Positions 26,676-34,916 of a DNA stretch of 60,488 nucleotides are shown here, piece by piece (position 1 is the stretch's first letter; each line of letters starts with the position of its first letter). Position numbers and translations under genes: made by a program. The stretch comes from Variovorax boronicumulans NBRC 103145 (lineage in GTDB: Bacteria > Pseudomonadota > Gammaproteobacteria > Burkholderiales > Burkholderiaceae_C). A model generated the notes under the pieces. The model ran no database searches and was not told where the DNA came from. It saw only the letters and a program-made list of their open reading frames with translations. The stretch is taken from the NCBI RefSeq assembly GCF_001591345.1, contig NZ_BCUS01000028.1, forward strand, positions 1 through 60,488, in the 5' to 3' direction.

Positions 26676-27374
26676 ATGACGCTGTTTTCCCCCACGACCG
26701 AAGCCGCCATGTCCGCCCCCGATGCCACCAAGCCCACCTGGATGCCGCACCAGCCGGCAGACCGCATCCTCTCCACGCTGAAGACCCGTGGCGCGCTCGG
26801 CATCCCCGACATCGCCAAGGTGCTGCACGTGACGGTCGAGGCGGTGCGCCAGCAGATGTCCAAGCTCGAGACCGAAGGGCTGGTGGACGCCGAGAGCCGC
26901 TCCAGCGGCCGCGGCCGCCCCACCCAGATCTGGCGGCTCACCGGCGAGGGCCACAAGCGCTTTCCCGACACGCACGCCGAGATGACGGTGCAGATGATCA
27001 GCGCCGTGATCAGCGTGTTCGGCGAAAAGGGCATGGACCAGCTCATCGGCGCGCGCGAAGCCACCATGCGCGCCACCTACACCGAGGCCATGCGCGGCGC
27101 GCGCAACCTCGAGGCGCGGCTCGAACGGCTGGCGGACATCCGCAGCCGCGAGGGCTACATGGCCGAGTACCGGGCCGAGGGCGACGGCTTTCTCTTCATC
27201 GAGAACCACTGCCCCATCTGCACCGCGGCGCAGGCCTGCACCGGCTTTTGCCGCAGCGAGCTGCAGCTCTTCGACGAGGTGCTGGGGCCCGAGGCCGACG
27301 TGAGCCGTGTCGAGCACGTGCTCGCGGGCGCGCGGCGCTGCGCCTACCGCATCGTGCCCAAGGCCCGCGCCTGA
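26676..27374 (+). CDS. Winged-helix regulator with C-terminal cysteine cluster (SufR-like)
   Basis: 232 aa. The N-terminal DeoR/ArsR-type HTH (residues about 28-90, with LGIPDIAKVLHVTVEAVRQQ) is followed by a C-terminal domain with Cys179, Cys182, Cys188, Cys192 and Cys222 (motif CPICTAAQACTGFC). This is the layout of SufR-like repressors that sense an iron-sulfur cluster. It starts 3 bp after the efflux channel gene and ends 48 bp before sodB, so it may belong to the efflux operon while controlling sodB or iron-sulfur genes. The start could also be the ATG at 26709. Target genes are inferred. Confidence 0.82.
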   Translation: MTLFSPTTEAAMSAPDATKPTWMPHQPADRILSTLKTRGALGIPDIAKVLHVTVEAVRQQMSKLETEGLVDAESRSSGRGRPTQIWRLTGEGHKRFPDTHAEMTVQMISAVISVFGEKGMDQLIGAREATMRATYTEAMRGARNLEARLERLADIRSREGYMAEYRAEGDGFLFIENHCPICTAAQACTGFCRSELQLFDEVLGPEADVSRVEHVLAGARRCAYRIVPKARA

Positions 27375-27422
27375 GGCACCCTCTTTTGTCTTTATCCACC
27401 AACTAGAAAGAAAGGCTCCACC

Positions 27423-28004
27423 ATGGAACACACCCTTCCCCCGCTGCCGTACGCCATCGACGCACTGGCCCCCGAGTACTCGCAGGAAACGCTCGAGTTC
27501 CACCACGGCAAGCACCACAACGCCTACGTGGTGAACCTGAACAACCTGCAAAAGGGCACCGAGTTCGAAGCGATGACGCTCGAAGAGATCGTCAAGAAGT
27601 CCAGCGGCGGCATCTACAACAACGCCGCCCAGATCTGGAACCACACCTTCTTCTGGAACTGCATGAAGCCCCAAGGCGGCGGCGCACCCACCGGCGCACT
27701 GGCCAAGGCCATCGACGCCAAGTGGGGCAGCTACGACGCCTTCAAGGAAGCCTTCGTGAAGTCGGCCGTGGGCAACTTCGGCTCGGGCTGGACGTGGCTC
27801 GTGAAGAAGGCCGACGGTTCGGTGGACATCGTGAACACCGGCGCCGCCGGCACGCCGCTGACCACCGCCGACACGGCGCTGCTGACGGTGGACGTGTGGG
27901 AACACGCGTACTACATCGACTACCGCAACCTGCGCCCGAAGTTCGTCGAGACCTTCCTGGCCAAGCTGGTGAACTGGGACTTCGCGGCCAAGAACTTCGG
28001 CTGA
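27423..28004 (+). CDS. sodB: Superoxide dismutase [Fe]
   Basis: 193 aa cytosolic enzyme converting superoxide to oxygen and hydrogen peroxide. Iron ligands are visible: His27 ([11 protein letters not shown]), His74 ([10 protein letters not shown]), and Asp/His in [11 protein letters not shown] near 157-161. Motifs of the iron form ([20 protein letters not shown]) favour Fe over Mn. No signal peptide. Ribosome-binding site AAAGGCTCCACC. It ends at a strong terminator. Confidence 0.97.
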   Translation: MEHTLPPLPYAIDALAPEYSQETLEFHHGKHHNAYVVNLNNLQKGTEFEAMTLEEIVKKSSGGIYNNAAQIWNHTFFWNCMKPQGGGAPTGALAKAIDAKWGSYDAFKEAFVKSAVGNFGSGWTWLVKKADGSVDIVNTGAAGTPLTTADTALLTVDVWEHAYYIDYRNLRPKFVETFLAKLVNWDFAAKNFG

Positions 28005-28026
28005 AGCCCATGCTTTCGGCATGAAG

Positions 28027-28055
28027 AAAAAGCCGGCCTGCGGGCCGGCTTTTTT
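28027..28055 (+). terminator. Rho-independent terminator of sodB
   Basis: A-tract, then GCCGGCC-TGCG-GGCCGGC followed by TTTTTT. The A-tract on one side and T-tract on the other make it bidirectional, so it also serves the convergent minus-strand membrane hydrolase gene whose stop codon touches it. Confidence 0.9.
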
Positions 28056-30640
28056 CATGGGCGCGCCGTCACCATCCAGTCGATCCAGCGCGCCACGTAC
28101 GCCTGGTCGAGGTCGAAGTAGTGGGTGTGGGCGCCCAGGCCGAGGCAGGCCTCGTGCTCGGCCGCGACACACCAGGCCGGCGGCGTCGTCACCTGCTCGT
28201 ACGGCTTGTCGTCCGCGCCCCAGAGCCAGCGGCCCACGTAGTCGCCCGCCGTGTAGAGGTTGACCCAGCGGGCCACGCCGACCTGGGCCGCGCTCGGCCC
28301 GCCGCCGTTCGCGTCTTCCGCCGTCACCCAGCCGTAGAGGTGCGGAAAGCGCGCCGCATACAGCTGGCGCAGCGGGCAGCCGGCAGTGAGCAGCAGCAGG
28401 CGGCTCTTGTTGAGCGCCGCCCAGAGGTCGGTCACCCGCGCATCGACCTGCTGCGCCGCGCGGAACTGCAGGTAGCGCAGCAGTTCGGTCGAGATCACAG
28501 TGCCCTGGCTGTGGGCCACGATCACGATGCGGTCGTAGCCCTGCGCCGCCACGTGCTCCAGCAGCGACACGTAGCGCGAGAAGATGCGCGCGCGCGGAAT
28601 GGCGCGGCGCGGAAACTCGCGGAAGTGGCCGTCGACGTCCAGCGCCACGTCGAGCGGCATGCGCAGGCCCGGCACGGTGCGCGTGAGAAAACCTCCGAGC
28701 AGCGAGACGGAAGCGGCCAGCGTGGCGGCGGTGAAGATCAGCGGCTTGAGCCCGCTTTGCGACAGCGCCGACACCCAGATCACCGCCTCGTCGATCCATC
28801 CGCCGACCGAGACATTGCACTGCTTGAGCACCAGCAACAGGGCCACCGCGAAGGCGACCACCACGCTGGCGCTGGTCAGCACGGCGACGAAGCGGTCCAG
28901 CCGCCGGTAGCCCGCGCCGAGCCAGCGGCCCAGGCCCTGCGAGGTGCCGAAGGCCACCTTGAGTTCGGCGAACAGGCTGGGCACCAGCACCGCCACCAGG
29001 TAGGCCAGCAGCGACAGCGTGAGGCCCGCCGTCAAGGCGAAGGCCTGCGTGCTCTTCTCGTAGCGGTTGTGCAGGAAGTTCGCGCCGTCGGCCCAGTAGA
29101 TGCCCTTGCCGAACCAGAACGGCGCGTAGTCGACGTCCTTCGCGCCGAGTTCCACGAGGTTCGTCAGCACGGCCCACGACACCATCGACAGCGCCACGAA
29201 CGCCGCCACCGACACGAACAGCCCCAGCCGCCCCGTGGCGATGCTGGCGCGCGCGGCGGCGCCGCGGTCGGGCACCGTCTCCCCGGCGAGCAGCCAGGCG
29301 ATGAGCAGCACGCCGGCCACGCCCCACCAGGCCACGACGCCCAGCAACAGGTACTCGACCACCCGCATGCCGGCGCGCACCCAGTGGCGCAGGTCGTCCG
29401 TGGCGCCCGCCGCCGCGGCGTTGATCGCCACGTGCACGAGCAGCGCCGCCACGGTCAGCGCCATCAAGCCCAGCCCCCAGGTGCGCGCCGCCGGAAAGCG
29501 GTCGCGCGCGATGCGCAGGGCGCGGTCGGCCAGCGCGGCGAGCAGCGCCAGCCAGGCCACGCCGACCACCCAGTGCGCGGGCACCAGCGCCCACAGGAAC
29601 CAGCCGGCCAGGAGCGCGTACAGGCCCACCACGATCCGCGAGGAAGCCTGGGTGCGCGCCTGGTAGCAGTACCACCAGATCGCCAGCACCGGCACCGCCA
29701 CGGCCAGCACCCGGCGCAGCAGCTCGGTGAGCGACAACGCATGGGGCGCGGGCTCGACCCGCGCCAGCCCGCCGAGCCCCGCGATCACCAGCCCGATCAG
29801 CAGCAGCTGCAGGAAGAGGTTCGCCAGCAGGTTGGCAAAGGCCCAGTCGAGCGCGGTCTGCAGCGAGGCCAAGCAGGCCCAGCGCCGCGCGCCCGGCGGC
29901 CGGGGCTTCCTGTTCACGCCGGCCGCTTCGGCGGCGCGGTCCACCGAATCGCGGCCCAGCTGCGAGAGGCGGAACACGATGGTGAACAGCTCGGCGACGA
30001 TACGCGCCACCGAGCCCGGCAGGCGCGACAGGTCGGCCCAGTACATCTCGTGCACGTCGATGCGCTGCTGCACCGGCTGCCCGTTCGCATCGGTGGCGTC
30101 GCGCGTCATGCGCACGCGCGTGGCCTCGTAGGCCTCGTGGTCGGGCTCGGCGCGCTGCGACTTGAACAGCAGGTAGTCGCTGAAGGCGATGTCGGGGTTG
30201 CTCCGCTTCAGCTCGCGCGGCGTGAGCGGCCCGCGCCCCTTGGCGGCGCGCACCACGCCCGCGTCGTCGGCCTCGGCGGTCGAGATCCAGTCGTCGGCGC
30301 TGAAGTCCGAGGTCTTCGACTGCCGCATCGCCTTGCGCACGGGCGGCACGTAGGCCTTCTGCGCAGCGCCGCCTTCCGTGGCGGCCTTCTCGGTCTTGTC
30401 CTGATGCCCCGTGCGCTGCTGCACCATCGAGGTCAGCGGCGGCACCGGCAGGAGGTGGCTGTCGCAGTCGGCCTGGCGGTAGGTGGCGCCGGGGCCGGGG
30501 TGGTTGAGCATCAGCGAGGCGATGGCGCGCGCCGTGTCGCCGGCCTTCTGGTCGGCCACGCCGTGGATGGCGATGACCGCGACGCGCTCGGGGCGCGCGG
30601 GTGGTTCAGGCGTTGACTGCTCGGGCGGCGGTGCGCTCAT
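28055..30640 (-). CDS. Polytopic membrane protein with a split alpha/beta-hydrolase fold
   Basis: 861 aa. The first hydrolase strand and oxyanion motif are near the N-terminus (RVAVIAIHGVADQ, HG at residues 26-27), whereas the nucleophile elbow AHSQG (Ser711), a probable acid Asp800 (LYTAGDYVG) and His838 or His840 (GAHTHYFD) are near the C-terminus. Between them lie roughly 450 residues with about nine to eleven membrane helices in groups. The fold therefore seems to be closed across a membrane insertion, placing the active site on the cytoplasmic side with both termini. I recognise no named family. Lipid or acyl-ester hydrolysis at the membrane is a plausible role. Single gene, 105 bp after the VOC gene on the same strand. 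A long frame on the opposite strand is a shadow. Confidence 0.85.
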   Translation of the reverse strand: MSAPPPEQSTPEPPARPERVAVIAIHGVADQKAGDTARAIASLMLNHPGPGATYRQADCDSHLLPVPPLTSMVQQRTGHQDKTEKAATEGGAAQKAYVPPVRKAMRQSKTSDFSADDWISTAEADDAGVVRAAKGRGPLTPRELKRSNPDIAFSDYLLFKSQRAEPDHEAYEATRVRMTRDATDANGQPVQQRIDVHEMYWADLSRLPGSVARIVAELFTIVFRLSQLGRDSVDRAAEAAGVNRKPRPPGARRWACLASLQTALDWAFANLLANLFLQLLLIGLVIAGLGGLARVEPAPHALSLTELLRRVLAVAVPVLAIWWYCYQARTQASSRIVVGLYALLAGWFLWALVPAHWVVGVAWLALLAALADRALRIARDRFPAARTWGLGLMALTVAALLVHVAINAAAAGATDDLRHWVRAGMRVVEYLLLGVVAWWGVAGVLLIAWLLAGETVPDRGAAARASIATGRLGLFVSVAAFVALSMVSWAVLTNLVELGAKDVDYAPFWFGKGIYWADGANFLHNRYEKSTQAFALTAGLTLSLLAYLVAVLVPSLFAELKVAFGTSQGLGRWLGAGYRRLDRFVAVLTSASVVVAFAVALLLVLKQCNVSVGGWIDEAVIWVSALSQSGLKPLIFTAATLAASVSLLGGFLTRTVPGLRMPLDVALDVDGHFREFPRRAIPRARIFSRYVSLLEHVAAQGYDRIVIVAHSQGTVISTELLRYLQFRAAQQVDARVTDLWAALNKSRLLLLTAGCPLRQLYAARFPHLYGWVTAEDANGGGPSAAQVGVARWVNLYTAGDYVGRWLWGADDKPYEQVTTPPAWCVAAEHEACLGLGAHTHYFDLDQAYVARWIDWMVTARP

Positions 30641-30745
30641 GTGGGAACTCCTCCAAGCCAGGCCGGTGCATGGCAGGAGGAATTGTCCGCAGCGCGCTGC
30701 CCTTGGCTTCCCCCAAACGGGGGATGCCGGATGGACAGGGGCTCC

Positions 30746-31123
30746 TCAGACGTTGATGAGGTTCAGGATGTTCCCGTCGGGGTCCTTGAACCACGCGACC
30801 TTCATCTCGCCCATGACGTGGATGTCGCCCGCGAGCGTGGTGCCGGGCATGTCGTAGTGCTCGAAGCGCACGCCCTTGGCCTTGAGCGCGACCACGAGGC
30901 GCTCGATGTCGCCGTCGACCGACCAGGTCACGGCCGTGGCCTGGTTGGTGCCCGCGAAGGCCGAGCGGTAGACGTTGAGCCGCGTGTTGCCGCTGCGGTA
31001 GACGACGACCTCGTCGCCTTCGGCATCGACCTGCGCAAGGCCGAGCGTGTCTTCGTAGAAGCGTCGGGCCACGGCGAGGTCTTTCACCGCCAGGTTGGCC
31101 ACTGCATTGATGTGTCCGAGCAT
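30746..31123 (-). CDS. VOC (glyoxalase/bleomycin-resistance) family protein
   Basis: 125 aa from MLGHINAVANLAVKDLAVAR, preceded by GGGAGG. Two beta-alpha-beta-beta-beta modules of the vicinal-oxygen-chelate fold are visible, ending in KVAWFKDPDGNILNLINV with the conserved metal-ligand Glu/Asn region. Likely a metal-dependent dioxygenase, lyase or resistance protein; the substrate is not predictable. A near-perfect palindrome 60 bp upstream indicates dedicated repression. Confidence 0.88.
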   Translation of the reverse strand: MLGHINAVANLAVKDLAVARRFYEDTLGLAQVDAEGDEVVVYRSGNTRLNVYRSAFAGTNQATAVTWSVDGDIERLVVALKAKGVRFEHYDMPGTTLAGDIHVMGEMKVAWFKDPDGNILNLINV

Positions 31124-31182
31124 GGGAGCCTCCCGCAAAGAGGAAGGGCGCCCGGAAACCGCCGAGCGCCGGGCGAGCCAGA

Positions 31183-31208
31183 AATACTCAACCATTTGGT
31201 GGAGTATT
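31183..31208. promoter_or_regulatory. 26-bp near-perfect palindrome upstream of the VOC gene
   Basis: Outer arms AATACTC (31183-31189) and GAGTATT (31202-31208) enclose inner arms ACCA and TGGT (ACCATTTGGT, 31191-31200). Only the central TT and one flanking pair break the symmetry. It lies 60-85 bp upstream of the VOC start and about 150 bp upstream of the divergent Bug receptor gene. ArsR- or TetR-type operators look like this; I recall similar sites before ArsR-regulated VOC/SRPBCC genes. No such regulator gene is adjacent. Confidence 0.65.
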
Positions 31209-31359
31209 CGACTCACGATGGGCGGTGTCAAGGCGTCCGAAAGTACGCACCGCCCCGTGTTCTGCCCCCGCCAGCCGAGACGAGGGCCATCGCGAACCGC
31301 GAAAACCCCGCGCCGGCACTTCCGGCAGACTGCATCCCCCCTGCCCCCAGAACGAGACA

Positions 31360-32358
31360 ATGCCCCCCATGACCCCATCGAACTTCCTCCGTCCGCTGGC
31401 CTTTGCGCTGGCCTTCACCGCCGTGGCGGCCACCGCCCCGGCCCACGCCCAGACCGCCGCCTACCCCGCCAAGCCCATCCGCATGGTCGTGCCCTTCCCG
31501 CCCGGCGGCGGCACCGACATCCTGGCGCGCCTGGTCGCGCAGAAGCTCACCGAGGCCAACCACTGGACCGTGGTGCCCGACAACCGCGCGGGCGCCGGCG
31601 GCACCATCGGCATCGCCGAGGCCGCGCGCGCCACGCCCACGGGCTACGACATCGTGATGGGCCAGAAGGACAACATGGTCGTCGCGCCCTGGCTCTACAA
31701 GAGCCTGAGCTACAGCCCGGTGAAGGACCTCACGGCCGTGGCCCACGTGGCCTACACGCCCGTGGTGATCGTCACGCAGGCCAACTCCAAGTTCAAGACG
31801 CTGGACGACGTGGTGAAGGCCGCGCGCGCCGCGCCCGACACCATCACCTACGGCTCGCCGGGCAACGGCACCACCATCCACCTGGCCGGCGAGATCTTCA
31901 ACGGCGCCGCCAAGATCAAGATGCGCCACGTGCCCTACAAGGGCTCCAACGCGGCCATGATGGACGTGCTCGCGGGCAACGTCGACCTGATGGTGTCGTC
32001 GGTGCCCTCGGCCATGGCGCAGATCAAGGCCGGCAAGCTGCGCCCGCTGGCGGTCACCTCCGCCAAGCGCAGCACCTCGCTGCCCGACGCGCCCACCGTG
32101 GCCGAGCTGGGCTACAAGGACTTCGACGTGAGCACCTGGTACGGCGTCTTCGTGCCGGCCGGCACGCCCAAGGACATCGTCACCACGCTGAATGCGGCAG
32201 TCAACAAGCTGCTGGCCACGCCCGAAATGAAGGCGGCCATCATTGCCCAGGGCGCCGAGCCGCAGAGCATGACGCCGGAGCAGTTCGGCGCGCTGCTGAA
32301 GACCGACTACGAGAAGTGGAAGGGGATCGTGCAGGCTTCGGGCGCGACGATCGAGTAA
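31360..32358 (+). CDS. Bug/TctC-family periplasmic solute-binding protein
   Basis: 332 aa with signal peptide ending APAHAQ. Typical Bug features: PIRMVVPFPPGGGTDILARLVA after the signal, DNRAGAGGTIGIAEAARA near 75, and MRHVPYKGSNAAMMDVLAGNVD near 190. The family binds carboxylates for tripartite tricarboxylate transporters or acts as an extracytoplasmic sensor; no tctAB genes are near, so it is an orphan receptor. The ligand is unknown. The start was chosen over upstream in-frame codons because the signal peptide begins here; the ribosome-binding site is weak. Confidence 0.92.
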   Translation: MPPMTPSNFLRPLAFALAFTAVAATAPAHAQTAAYPAKPIRMVVPFPPGGGTDILARLVAQKLTEANHWTVVPDNRAGAGGTIGIAEAARATPTGYDIVMGQKDNMVVAPWLYKSLSYSPVKDLTAVAHVAYTPVVIVTQANSKFKTLDDVVKAARAAPDTITYGSPGNGTTIHLAGEIFNGAAKIKMRHVPYKGSNAAMMDVLAGNVDLMVSSVPSAMAQIKAGKLRPLAVTSAKRSTSLPDAPTVAELGYKDFDVSTWYGVFVPAGTPKDIVTTLNAAVNKLLATPEMKAAIIAQGAEPQSMTPEQFGALLKTDYEKWKGIVQASGATIE

Positions 32359-32375
32359 GAGGGGTTTTCATACCA

Positions 32376-32470
32376 GGAACACCGCGGAACCGGCTTTGCC
32401 GGGCCGCTGGTGTTGCCCCCGGTAGGGGGTTGGCGAAGCGACACGAAGTGCGCGAAGCCTGGGGGCGAGC
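32376..32470. repeat. Hairpin repeat, copy A (inverted relative to copy B)
   Basis: About 95 bp between convergent genes. Its reverse complement matches 41067-41162 at roughly nine positions in ten, including an identical 40-bp end. It contains two dyads: CCCCC-N4-GGGGG and CCGGCTTTGCCGG. It may act as a terminator for the Bug receptor gene and the 85-aa gene. Confidence 0.85.
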
Positions 32471-32728
32471 TCAATCAGGCACGAACTTGGCGTTGAAGAT
32501 CTCGACGTCCGCCGCATCCTCGAACGTCGCCACCTGCCCCATCTTCCCGTCGCTCATGCGGCAGGCCGAGAACAGGCTGTAGCGGCCCTTGAAATAGAAC
32601 TCGTCCATCACGATCAGCGCGTACGGGTACGGCACGAACACCTGGTGCTCGAAGACGATGCGGTGCACGTTCCTCGGCGACGGGAAGAGCTTGTATTCGA
32701 CGGTGTCGATGGACTTTGCGGTGGCCAT
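32471..32728 (-). CDS. Unrecognised 85-aa protein
   Basis: Small soluble protein MATAKSIDTVEYKLFPSPRN rich in aromatic residues (VPYPYALIVMDEFYFKGRY), with no signal or helix. It is the last gene of a four-gene minus-strand unit, 16 bp after the SDR gene, and its stop codon abuts repeat copy A. The compact aromatic composition looks like a small beta fold. Function not recognised. Confidence 0.7.
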   Translation of the reverse strand: MATAKSIDTVEYKLFPSPRNVHRIVFEHQVFVPYPYALIVMDEFYFKGRYSLFSACRMSDGKMGQVATFEDAADVEIFNAKFVPD

Positions 32729-32744
32729 GATGTGGTCGCCGTGT

Positions 32745-33518
32745 TCAGGCCGGGTCGCGCACGTCGGCCACGGGGTTGCTGCCGAAGTCCGCGCGCGTCA
32801 GGTAGGCGAGCACCTTGGCCGCCGCGCTCTGGGGGCTGTCGAGCCGGCCTTCTTCCTTCATGCTCACGAAGCGCGTGCGGTCCGGGAACTGTTCGGCCGA
32901 AGCGCCGCGCAGCTGCACCTGCATGTCGGTGTCGATGATGCCGGGCGCCAGCGACACGATGCGCGCGCCGTTCGGTGCATGCACCTCCTCGAGCGCCACG
33001 GCGCGCGAGAAATGGTCCATGCCGGCCTTGGCCGCGCAGTACGGCGCCTGGCTGCCCAGGGCGTTGCGGCCCAGGCCCGACGAGATGTTCAGCACCTTGC
33101 GCGCGCCGCGCCATTCGCGCGTGCCGCCGAGGAAGGCGGCCGTGAGCAGCATCGGCGCCTCGAGCCCGATGCGCAGCGCCTGCGCCAGTTCGGCCGGCAC
33201 GGCGCGCGACAGCGGCGCGGGGTTGCCGACGGTGCCGGCGTTGTTGATGAGCGTGACGCTGTCGAAGCGCTGGCCGTCCAGCGTGCGCAGCCAGTCCGAC
33301 AGGCGCGCCGCGGCGGCGACCGGGTCGGACAGGTCCTGCTCCCATTGCGTCAGTTCGGCGCCGGCCGCCTTGGGGGCTTCGGCCAGTTCGGGCGAGGACT
33401 TGCGCGCAATGCCGAGCACCGTGTGGCCGGCCTGCAGCAGTTGTTCGGCCATGGCACGGCCCAGGCCGCGCGAGGCGCCGGTGATGACGGTGAGGTGGGA
33501 AGAGGCGGAGGTGGTCAT
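32745..33518 (-). CDS. Short-chain dehydrogenase/reductase (SDR)
   Basis: 257 aa from MTTSASSHLTVITG. Classical SDR: cofactor motif TGASRGLG (about 14-21), NNAG near 90, catalytic Ser in NISSG and YCAAK (Tyr/Lys) near 160, then APGIIDTDMQ. NADPH use is suggested by the basic ARKSS after the second strand. It resembles the sepiapterin/benzil-reductase side of the family, which is only a weak hint. It lies 58 bp after the 159-aa gene and 16 bp before the 85-aa gene. Confidence 0.9.
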   Translation of the reverse strand: MTTSASSHLTVITGASRGLGRAMAEQLLQAGHTVLGIARKSSPELAEAPKAAGAELTQWEQDLSDPVAAAARLSDWLRTLDGQRFDSVTLINNAGTVGNPAPLSRAVPAELAQALRIGLEAPMLLTAAFLGGTREWRGARKVLNISSGLGRNALGSQAPYCAAKAGMDHFSRAVALEEVHAPNGARIVSLAPGIIDTDMQVQLRGASAEQFPDRTRFVSMKEEGRLDSPQSAAAKVLAYLTRADFGSNPVADVRDPA

Positions 33519-33576
33519 GGGGGTGTGGGAGCAGGAGAAGGCCGCAAGGCTAAGGGATATCGAAAGGCCGCGCGCG

Positions 33577-34056
33577 TCAGCCGGTACGGAACTGGGCGCG
33601 CAGGAAGTTGCGGTGGCGGGCGATGTGCTGCAGCTGCGCGGGCGCGATGGAGCCGCCGAGGTCGACCTCGTCCGCACCGTTGAGCACGGCATTGGCGTTC
33701 GCCATGGCACGCGCCACGACCTCTTCCTCGCTCACGCCGAGCTGCGCGGCCAGGTCGAGCGCGACGCGGCGCATGGCGCGCTGCGACAGCATCCACATCG
33801 CGCCGAAGCGGTCCCAGGCCAGCGCGGCTTCTTCCGACTTCTCGCGGTCGGCCAGGATGTCCTTGAGCGGGCGCGCCAGGATCTCGTTGAGCGCGTCGAT
33901 CTGTTCGCCCAAGGCCTCGGCGCGGTCGATGGCCTCTTCCAGCGTCGGGCCGTCGTCTTCCTCGTTGCGGGCCTGCGTGGCCTGTTGCTGCTGCGGCGGC
34001 AGAAAGCTCGCCTGGGCGTCGGCGGGAACGATCTGCAGGTGGTCGGAGAGGGCCAT
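33577..34056 (-). CDS. Unrecognised 159-aa helical protein after a Crp/Fnr regulator
   Basis: Begins MALSDHLQIVPADAQASFLP, preceded by GAAAGAAAA and 11 bp after the Crp-like gene. Acidic N-terminal half (EEDDGPTLEEAIDRAEALGEQ) with coiled-coil character, then a helix with AWDRFGAMWMLSQRAMRRVA. No signal or membrane segment. I do not recognise the family. Its position directly after the regulator suggests a co-regulated partner. Confidence 0.75.
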   Translation of the reverse strand: MALSDHLQIVPADAQASFLPPQQQQATQARNEEDDGPTLEEAIDRAEALGEQIDALNEILARPLKDILADREKSEEAALAWDRFGAMWMLSQRAMRRVALDLAAQLGVSEEEVVARAMANANAVLNGADEVDLGGSIAPAQLQHIARHRNFLRAQFRTG

Positions 34057-34067
34057 GTTTTTTTCTT

Positions 34068-34832
34068 TCAGTTCGAGGTGCTGTTGTTCTTGCGGCTGGA
34101 CATCGCGGTGGCGCGCAGGCCCGGCAGGTCGAGCACGCGCAGGCCACCGTACTCCACGCGGATCAGCCCCTGCGCCGACAGCGCATTGAGCGCCTCGTTC
34201 ACGCGCTGGCGCGACAGGCCGACAAGGTACGCCAGTTCCTGCTGCGTGATGCGCAAGACCTCGCCCACGCCGGGGTACAGCACCGGGTTGAACAGCGACA
34301 CCAGGTTGCGCGCCACGCGTGCGTCGGGGTTGTTGAGGCGGTCGATCTCCAGCGCCGCGATGAACTGGCCCAGCCGCTCGTTGAGCTGGTTCATCACGAA
34401 GCGGTTGAAGCCGATGGAGTGGTCCAGCAGCCAGTGGAAGCTCTCGATCGGCAGCCCCGCCACGAGGCTGCGGCGCAGTGCCTGGATGTTGTAGCGGTAG
34501 GGCTCGCGCTTCATCACCGTGCCCTCGCCGAACCAGCCACCGGGCGGCACGCCGGTGTAGGTGACCGAGCCGCCGTCGGCGTTGTCGTTGCTCATCTTCA
34601 GCAACCCTTCGACCACGCCGAACCAGTAGGTGGGCGAACGCCCGACCCGGCACACCAGGTCGCCGGGCTCGGCCTCGCCCACCACGAGCGTGGCCTCGGC
34701 GCGGCGGCGCTCGGCGGGCGTGAGCGTGGGCAGCCACGGAATGCCATCGAGTTCAGCCGCATTGGCGGGGCGCACGCGGTCCTTGATGGAACCGCCGAGC
34801 ACGTTCTGTGGGTTGAGGTTGCCAGGAGGCAT
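34068..34832 (-). CDS. Crp/Fnr-family transcriptional regulator
   Basis: 254 aa, ribosome-binding site CCGGAG. Cyclic-nucleotide-binding-like beta-roll (residues about 30-140: GDLVCRVGRSPTYWFGVVEGLLKM, PPGGWFGEGTVM) and a C-terminal winged helix with recognition helix QQELAYLVGLSRQRVNEAL (about 198-216). It lacks the N-terminal four-Cys cluster of Fnr, so it is not an iron-sulfur oxygen sensor of that type. Divergent from the CoA-ligase/ABC-importer genes with a perfect palindrome between, so it probably controls both directions. Confidence 0.9.
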   Translation of the reverse strand: MPPGNLNPQNVLGGSIKDRVRPANAAELDGIPWLPTLTPAERRRAEATLVVGEAEPGDLVCRVGRSPTYWFGVVEGLLKMSNDNADGGSVTYTGVPPGGWFGEGTVMKREPYRYNIQALRRSLVAGLPIESFHWLLDHSIGFNRFVMNQLNERLGQFIAALEIDRLNNPDARVARNLVSLFNPVLYPGVGEVLRITQQELAYLVGLSRQRVNEALNALSAQGLIRVEYGGLRVLDLPGLRATAMSSRKNNSTSN

Positions 34833-34863
34833 CGGGAAACTCCGGGGAGTAGTGTCCCTAGGA

Positions 34864-34881
34864 TTGTCGTTGGAACGACAA
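34864..34881. promoter_or_regulatory. Perfect palindrome between the Crp/Fnr gene and the CoA-ligase gene
   Basis: TTGTCGTT-GG-AACGACAA, eight-base arms with a 2-bp centre, 32-49 bp upstream of the regulator start and 36-53 bp upstream of the ligase GTG. Its size and place suit a dimeric Crp-family protein controlling both promoters, although the half-site differs from the Crp (TGTGA) and Fnr (TTGAT) consensus. Confidence 0.65.
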
Positions 34882-34916
34882 CCGGGCGTCAAAGTGGGAC
34901 CTACGATCCGGCCACT

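Noticed and set aside
21886..26676. Open frame of about 1600 codons antisense to the RND efflux operon
   Set aside because: His/Arg/Gly/Ala-rich composition, no domain logic and complete overlap with three well-recognised efflux genes; a by-product of high third-position GC.
28121..30616. Open frame of about 830 codons antisense to the membrane hydrolase
   Set aside because: The minus-strand frame has membrane helices, HG and GxSxG motifs; the opposite frame is low-complexity Arg/His-rich.
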